Assembly: GCA_902779615.1 (NCBI GenBank)
Contig: CACZCM010000010.1
Location: 1-35,415 of the forward strand
Direction: 5' to 3'
Length of the DNA stretch: 35,415 nt
DNA from: an uncultured Ruminococcus sp.
Lineage (GTDB): Bacteria; Bacillota; Clostridia; Oscillospirales; Acutalibacteraceae
A model generated the notes under the pieces. It saw only the letters and a list, made by a program, of their open reading frames with translations, searched no databases and was not told where the DNA came from. Below, piece after piece: positions 32,159 through 35,415 of the stretch. Numbering within the stretch: position 1 is the stretch's first letter; every line of letters begins with the position of its first letter. The position numbers were made by a program, and so were the translations under genes.

Positions 32159-33859
32159 TTACATCATATCTTCGCTTGCTGCCTCAAGCATTGTTTCAAG
32201 CGAGATAATGCCGCTGATAACGTTCATTCGGAGGTTTTCTCTCATCGAGATCATGCCTTCCTCAACTGCGATGGCGTGAATATCCTCGGTTGCCTTATCC
32301 TGCTGAATAGCGCGTCGGATCGCCGGCGATACCATCAATACCTCATGCACGGCAAGACGACCCTTATGACCCGATTTGTTGCATCTCTCGCAGCCGCCGT
32401 CGGGAGCTCTGTAGAGCTTGATCTCAAGCGATGTGTCATCGATACCGAGAAGATGAAGCTCATGCTCTCCGGCAATATACGGCTCTTTGCAGTTTACACA
32501 AAGTCGGCGAACGAGTCGCTGCGCAATAACTCCGATGATTGTTGAGGATACCATGAACGGCTCAACGCCCATGTCGACAAGTCGGATAATAGACGAAGCA
32601 GCGTTATAGGTATGCAGTGTGGAGAGAACCAAGTGACCTGTAACTGCGGCGGAAGCGGCGATCTCGGCTGTTTCTTTATCTCGAATCTCACCGATCATGA
32701 TAATATCGGGATCCTGACGAAGAATAGAACGAAGTGCGCTTGCAAATGTAAGACCCGCCTTAGCGTTGATATCAACCTGATTAATTCCGGGGATGATCAT
32801 CTCGACAGGGTTCTCAACGGTGATGATGTTGATATCCTCTCTCATTACGCCTTTAAGACCGGTGTAAAGTGTTGTTGATTTACCGGAACCTGTAGCGCCC
32901 GTAACAAGGATAATGCCACGGTTCGAGGAGAGCAGCTTGTCGTATTTCTCAAGATTTTCGGGAAGGAATCCGATCGCATGCTTATCCATTTTAAGACCGA
33001 GGGCGGTGGTAATTCTGGCGCAGACCTTCTCGCCAAATACAACGGGAAGGATCGAAATACGCATATCTACTTCAGTATTACCTACACGATAGTTGATACG
33101 ACCGTCCTGAGGGATACGTTTCTCGGCGATGTTCATACCGCCGATAAACTTAATACGAGATGTAACGGAAGGAGCAAGCTGTGCGCTTGTTTCCATATAT
33201 TTTTGAAGCTTACCGTCGATTCTGAATCGAATGAGGAGCACCTCCTCCATCGGTTCGATATGAATATCCGAAGTCTTCAGACGAACGGCTTCCTCGATCA
33301 TATTATTAACGAAACGAATGATCGGCTGATCATCAGCAGCATTCTTTGCGGCTTCGATCTCGTCTTCCTTGCCCGCCTGGCTAACCTGGCTCGAAATAAA
33401 CTCACGCGCCTCATCCATAGCTCTTTTCGATGCATACAGTGCCTGATGAGCCTTCTGGATCTGAGAAGGAGCAGCGATAACCGGCTGAACTGTCATTCTT
33501 GTTGTTGTCTGGATCTTGTTTAGTCCCTTATAGTCAAGCGGATCGGCAACTGCGATCGTCAGTGTCTTGTCGATCACTTCGAGCGGAACCACCATGCACT
33601 GCTCGGAGATATCCGCCGACAGAACGTTTGAAAGCTCCTCTTTCAACTCTACCTCATCGAGGTCAACATAAGGAATTGAAAACTGCTTTGAAAGAGCAAA
33701 ACAAATCTTGTCTTCCTCACACATTTTTTCCTTAGTTAAAATTTCACCCAGACGTGCGCCGGATTGCTTCTGCATACTCAAAGCCTGGTCAAGCTGATCG
33801 GGAGTGATTGCGCCCATATTGATCAGTATCTGTCCCATTTTCAAGCTGTTTGCTCTCAT
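32159..33859 (-). CDS. pilB: Type IV pilus assembly ATPase PilB (GspE family)
   Basis: Hexameric ATPase driving pilus extension. Of 566 residues, 1-150 form the N-terminal MshEN-like domain, which in some relatives binds cyclic-di-GMP. RFVNNMIEEAVRLKTSDIHIEP starts the ATPase part. Walker A is GATGSGKST (321-329), the Walker B region is RQDPDIIMIGEIRDKETAE, and the His box is STLHTYNAASSIIRLVDMGV. The tetracysteine zinc site is visible as CVNCKEPY and CERCNKSG, typical of PilB and absent from PilT. AAAGGAG is about 11 bases before the ATG. Pilins, PilM-O or PilQ are not in the window; the rest of the locus must lie beyond the broken right end. Confidence 0.94.
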   Translation of the reverse strand: MRANSLKMGQILINMGAITPDQLDQALSMQKQSGARLGEILTKEKMCEEDKICFALSKQFSIPYVDLDEVELKEELSNVLSADISEQCMVVPLEVIDKTLTIAVADPLDYKGLNKIQTTTRMTVQPVIAAPSQIQKAHQALYASKRAMDEAREFISSQVSQAGKEDEIEAAKNAADDQPIIRFVNNMIEEAVRLKTSDIHIEPMEEVLLIRFRIDGKLQKYMETSAQLAPSVTSRIKFIGGMNIAEKRIPQDGRINYRVGNTEVDMRISILPVVFGEKVCARITTALGLKMDKHAIGFLPENLEKYDKLLSSNRGIILVTGATGSGKSTTLYTGLKGVMREDINIITVENPVEMIIPGINQVDINAKAGLTFASALRSILRQDPDIIMIGEIRDKETAEIAASAAVTGHLVLSTLHTYNAASSIIRLVDMGVEPFMVSSTIIGVIAQRLVRRLCVNCKEPYIAGEHELHLLGIDDTSLEIKLYRAPDGGCERCNKSGHKGRLAVHEVLMVSPAIRRAIQQDKATEDIHAIAVEEGMISMRENLRMNVISGIISLETMLEAASEDMM

Positions 33860-33982
33860 AGAAAAATTATCTCCTTTACTGTAATATTGATGTTAGTTAT
33901 ATATAGTATGATTTATTTTATACTGTTTGCATTTACAAATACAGCGTTTACCCCTGAATTTGTAAATACAAGCATATGCCGT

Positions 33983-34010
33983 GCAGATCTCCGCAAAAGC
34001 AGAGATCCGC
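33983..34010 (-). terminator. Weak hairpin after the prepilin peptidase fragment
   Basis: GATCTC (33,986-33,991) pairs with GAGATC (34,002-34,007), extended by two G-C pairs after a mismatch. There is no T run, so a terminator role is tentative. Confidence 0.3.
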
Positions 34011-34022
34011 ACCGACAATAGT

Positions 34023-34343
34023 TTACGGTAAATATGTCATACCCAAAACAGTTCCATAAAGCTCGAACAATTTTTCAAGCCACGGCATGCAAACCAGCGT
34101 TATTGCAGTGCCAATGCACAGATACGGCGCCATCGGCAGATAGGTGCCTTCGTCAGTTTTTCCGTTATGCATGAATATCAGTATCAAGAAATGCACTGCC
34201 GCAACGAGCGACGCCATGACCATAATGACCAATATATACTTCCAGCCGAACATGATCCCCAGAGCGGCAAGCAGCTTTATATCGCCAAAGCCGAAGCCCT
34301 CTTTTTTCAGGACCAAAAAGCTGAAGATATCCATTATCATCAA
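34023..34343 (-). CDS. Prepilin peptidase, C-terminal part only (5' end missing)
   Basis: About 106 residues matching the C-terminal half of type IV prepilin peptidases: the catalytic motif FGFGDIKLLAALG (GxGD Asp), followed by three hydrophobic helices and MAPYLCIGTAI. The family normally has ~220-260 residues and a first catalytic Asp in an earlier helix; both that Asp and the N-terminal half are absent. The frame continues upstream only to a stop at 34,380-34,382 through sequence that belongs to the AbiEii-like fragment on the other strand, so the gene is cut at about 34,345-34,360. Position just before pilB on the same strand fits a pil operon. The TTG/ATG codons near 34,340 are internal Met/Leu codons, not credible starts. 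Confidence 0.75.
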   Translation of the reverse strand: MMIMDIFSFLVLKKEGFGFGDIKLLAALGIMFGWKYILVIMVMASLVAAVHFLILIFMHNGKTDEGTYLPMAPYLCIGTAITLVCMPWLEKLFELYGTVLGMTYLP

Positions 34344-34346
34344 ACC

Positions 34347-34997
34347 GAGCCTGTAGCTATCCGGTCGCCGTTCATTCAGTTAGATAGCGAACCGCTGATG
34401 GTGACCGTTCCTTCTGCACCGGATATATTAGGCGACAAACTGACAGCTTTTGCGCCAAACACAACCGGCATCCCATATTTCAAAGTGAACAAGCAAGGCG
34501 AGAGTAAGGATTGTTCACTGGAGATCTGCAAGCAGTTGTTTGATGTAGGACGATTGTTTGAAAAAGTGGATGATTTGACGATTACGAGCGAAAGTTTCAA
34601 AAAGATAGCTGCGGTGGAGTTGTCATATAGAGGACTGCCAAATGACCTATCGGTTGTCTATGAAGATATCCGGCAGACGGCATTGTGTATCTCAACACGT
34701 GGTGCGATTGGTGACGGTCATTTTGCGCAATTGCAACAAGGCGTGAGTCGGTTGAAATCATTCATGTACAAGCAGAAATATATCATCGATAATGCGATTG
34801 TGGACGCAGCGCGTGCGGCTTACCTGGCTACGCTGATTGAGAAAGGAGTGAACACGGTTGAGAAATATCGTTCACCACAAGATGCAGCAAATATGCAGAT
34901 AGCCGATACGCTGACGAACAAACTGAATAAGTTACGCGGTCCGTTACCAGAAGCATTCTTCTATTGGGCAAAGACCAGTGAGTTGTTGAAAAATTAA
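34347..34997 (+). CDS. AbiEii/AbiGii-type nucleotidyltransferase toxin, C-terminal part (5' end missing)
   Basis: About 216 residues recognisable as the C-terminal region of AbiEii-type nucleotidyltransferase toxins, from DILGDKLTAFAPNTTGIPY and LEICKQLFDVGRLFE to the helical end. The catalytic N-terminal GSxxxD region is absent. The reading frame remains open leftward into antisense of the prepilin peptidase, which is an accident. AbiE systems pair this enzyme with the antitoxin AbiEi, not seen here. The 22 leucine codons contain no CTT or CTC, unlike the resident genes, and no ribosome site is present. It is a fragment from another replicon or lineage, possibly Bacteroidales (inference). 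An ATG at 34,395 is internal. Confidence 0.75.
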   Translation, partial: EPVAIRSPFIQLDSEPLMVTVPSAPDILGDKLTAFAPNTTGIPYFKVNKQGESKDCSLEICKQLFDVGRLFEKVDDLTITSESFKKIAAVELSYRGLPNDLSVVYEDIRQTALCISTRGAIGDGHFAQLQQGVSRLKSFMYKQKYIIDNAIVDAARAAYLATLIEKGVNTVEKYRSPQDAANMQIADTLTNKLNKLRGPLPEAFFYWAKTSELLKN

Positions 34998-35261
34998 ATC
35001 GAAACAAGCAAGCCAGGAACAACTTAGGAAGAACCCAATCAGGAAAAACCTTTCCCCAAAACCTTTCCCCGAGTTATCCCCGCGACGCTTATAACATATT
35101 GAAATTCTGATAGATTGGTCGAACAAAAACCTTTCCATCGAATTTCGAAAAGTGTCCCAAAATTGTCCCAAATAGGGGCAAAAATGATAGTAAACTGATT
35201 TGTTAAACAGCTGAAATACAGCAAGTTACGAAAATGGATTTTAGGTAGTGCATGTCGTGGG

Positions 35262-35281
35262 TTCGAGCCCCACATTCCACC
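35262..35281 (+). repeat. att-like direct repeat, copy 1 (tRNA 3' end)
   Basis: 20 bases identical to 35,388-35,407, covering a tRNA T loop, T-stem 3' strand and acceptor 3' strand. Such segments are used as attachment sites by tyrosine integrases. Confidence 0.55.
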
Positions 35282-35283
35282 CA

Positions 35284-35311
35284 AAGAAGTCCCATAATGG
35301 GGCTTTTTTTG
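35284..35311 (+). terminator. Terminator after the tRNA-like 3' end
   Basis: AAGTCCC pairs with GGGGCTT (one G-T pair) around a 5-base loop, followed by seven T. It is typical of a tRNA terminator. Confidence 0.6.
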
Positions 35312-35387
35312 TGGAAGAGGGGCGTCTCAGCCCGCGACCGTGGGTTCTTATCTCGCTACGTTCGAACGATTATTGCCAAGGGCAATT

Positions 35388-35407
35388 TTCGAGCCCCACA
35401 TTCCACC
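35388..35407 (+). repeat. att-like direct repeat, copy 2 (tRNA 3' end)
   Basis: Second exact copy of the 20-base segment, 126 bases from the first, near the window edge. Confidence 0.55.
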
Positions 35408-35415
35408 TTAGAGCG

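Larger units (their letters stand above)
34998..35415. other. Right-end region with tRNA-3'-end-like repeats, no genes
   Basis: No credible gene. It has stretches rich in CCTTTCCCC and GTCCCAAA, then a tRNA T-arm/acceptor-like segment (GTGGG-TTCGAGC-CCCAC-ATTCCAC, about 35,257-35,280) without any matching 5' tRNA half, a terminator-like hairpin, and a second copy of the 20-base TTCGAGCC...TTCCACC segment at the edge. Confidence 0.6.

Noticed and set aside
33860-34022. Cyclic-di-GMP riboswitch ahead of pilB
   Set aside because: The 160-base AT-rich leader is too short and lacks the conserved core.
34167-34346. N-terminal extension of the AbiEii-like frame
   Set aside because: It is antisense to the prepilin peptidase coding sequence, which has the recognisable FGFGD motif; the open frame is accidental read-through across the junction.
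35039-35284. 81-residue minus-strand ORF starting with MGGMWGSNPRH
   Set aside because: That peptide is the usual artefact of translating the complement of a tRNA T arm; no ribosome site or family.

Overview
The window looks like a chromosomal segment of a Gram-positive anaerobe of the Ruminococcus / Oscillospiraceae type (Clostridia). The supporting signs are a secreted protein ending in a type I dockerin, an Lgt lipoprotein enzyme, a VanW protein, PASTA-kinase and IreB signalling parts, TmcAL, a clostridial-style citrate synthase, strong AGGAGG-type ribosome binding sites and clear sigma-A promoters (TTGACA-17-TATAAT). This assignment is inferred from gene content, not from a marker search. 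The last ~1.05 kb (after about 34,345) looks foreign. 

Layout. 1-2,600: tail of a small membrane protein overlapping an asparaginase (+), then a minus-strand pair (DUF1292 protein and a zinc-ribbon protein). 2,599-5,920: VanW cell-wall protein, TmcAL, and tRNA-Gly(GCC) with a perfect promoter, all minus. 6,215-8,604: YbgC-type thioesterase, D-2-hydroxyacid dehydrogenase and FolD (minus). 8,767-10,089: Lgt and a small membrane zinc-ribbon protein (minus). 10,320-14,324: citrate synthase and a zinc-ribbon/PASTA Ser/Thr kinase (minus). 15,033-21,132 (plus): a dockerin-bearing, endolysin-like cell-wall hydrolase, HflX GTPase and an acyltransferase, separated by ~500-600-bp spacers full of dispersed repeats. 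21,220-23,616: glycogen phosphorylase (minus). 23,734-24,680: a long spacer with ~98-bp tandem repeats, a strong promoter and a long inverted repeat, ahead of a Na/Pi cotransporter (+). 26,625-28,039: hypothetical, IreB and a CpXC protein (minus). 28,248-29,477 (plus): an alanine-rich acidic protein and a MIF-like tautomerase. 29,611-34,343: pilC, pilT, pilB and the 3' part of a prepilin peptidase (minus), a type IV pilus locus. 

The peptidase gene is broken at about 34,345-34,360, where it meets, head to head, the 3' part of an AbiEii-type toxin gene (+) with different leucine-codon use. This is followed by tRNA-3'-end-like direct repeats and a terminator at the right edge. The junction is either an assembly chimera or a recombination/integration scar. 

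Functional threads: cell-wall sensing and remodelling (PASTA kinase, IreB, VanW, dockerin amidase, Lgt, acyltransferase); central carbon metabolism (citrate synthase, glycogen phosphorylase, hydroxyacid dehydrogenase, FolD); translation (TmcAL, HflX, tRNA-Gly); and surface pili. I did not see a clearly new multi-gene defence or mobile system. The most unusual items are the dockerin-tagged amidase, the repeat-rich leader of the phosphate transporter, the MIF-like tautomerase and the right-end junction.
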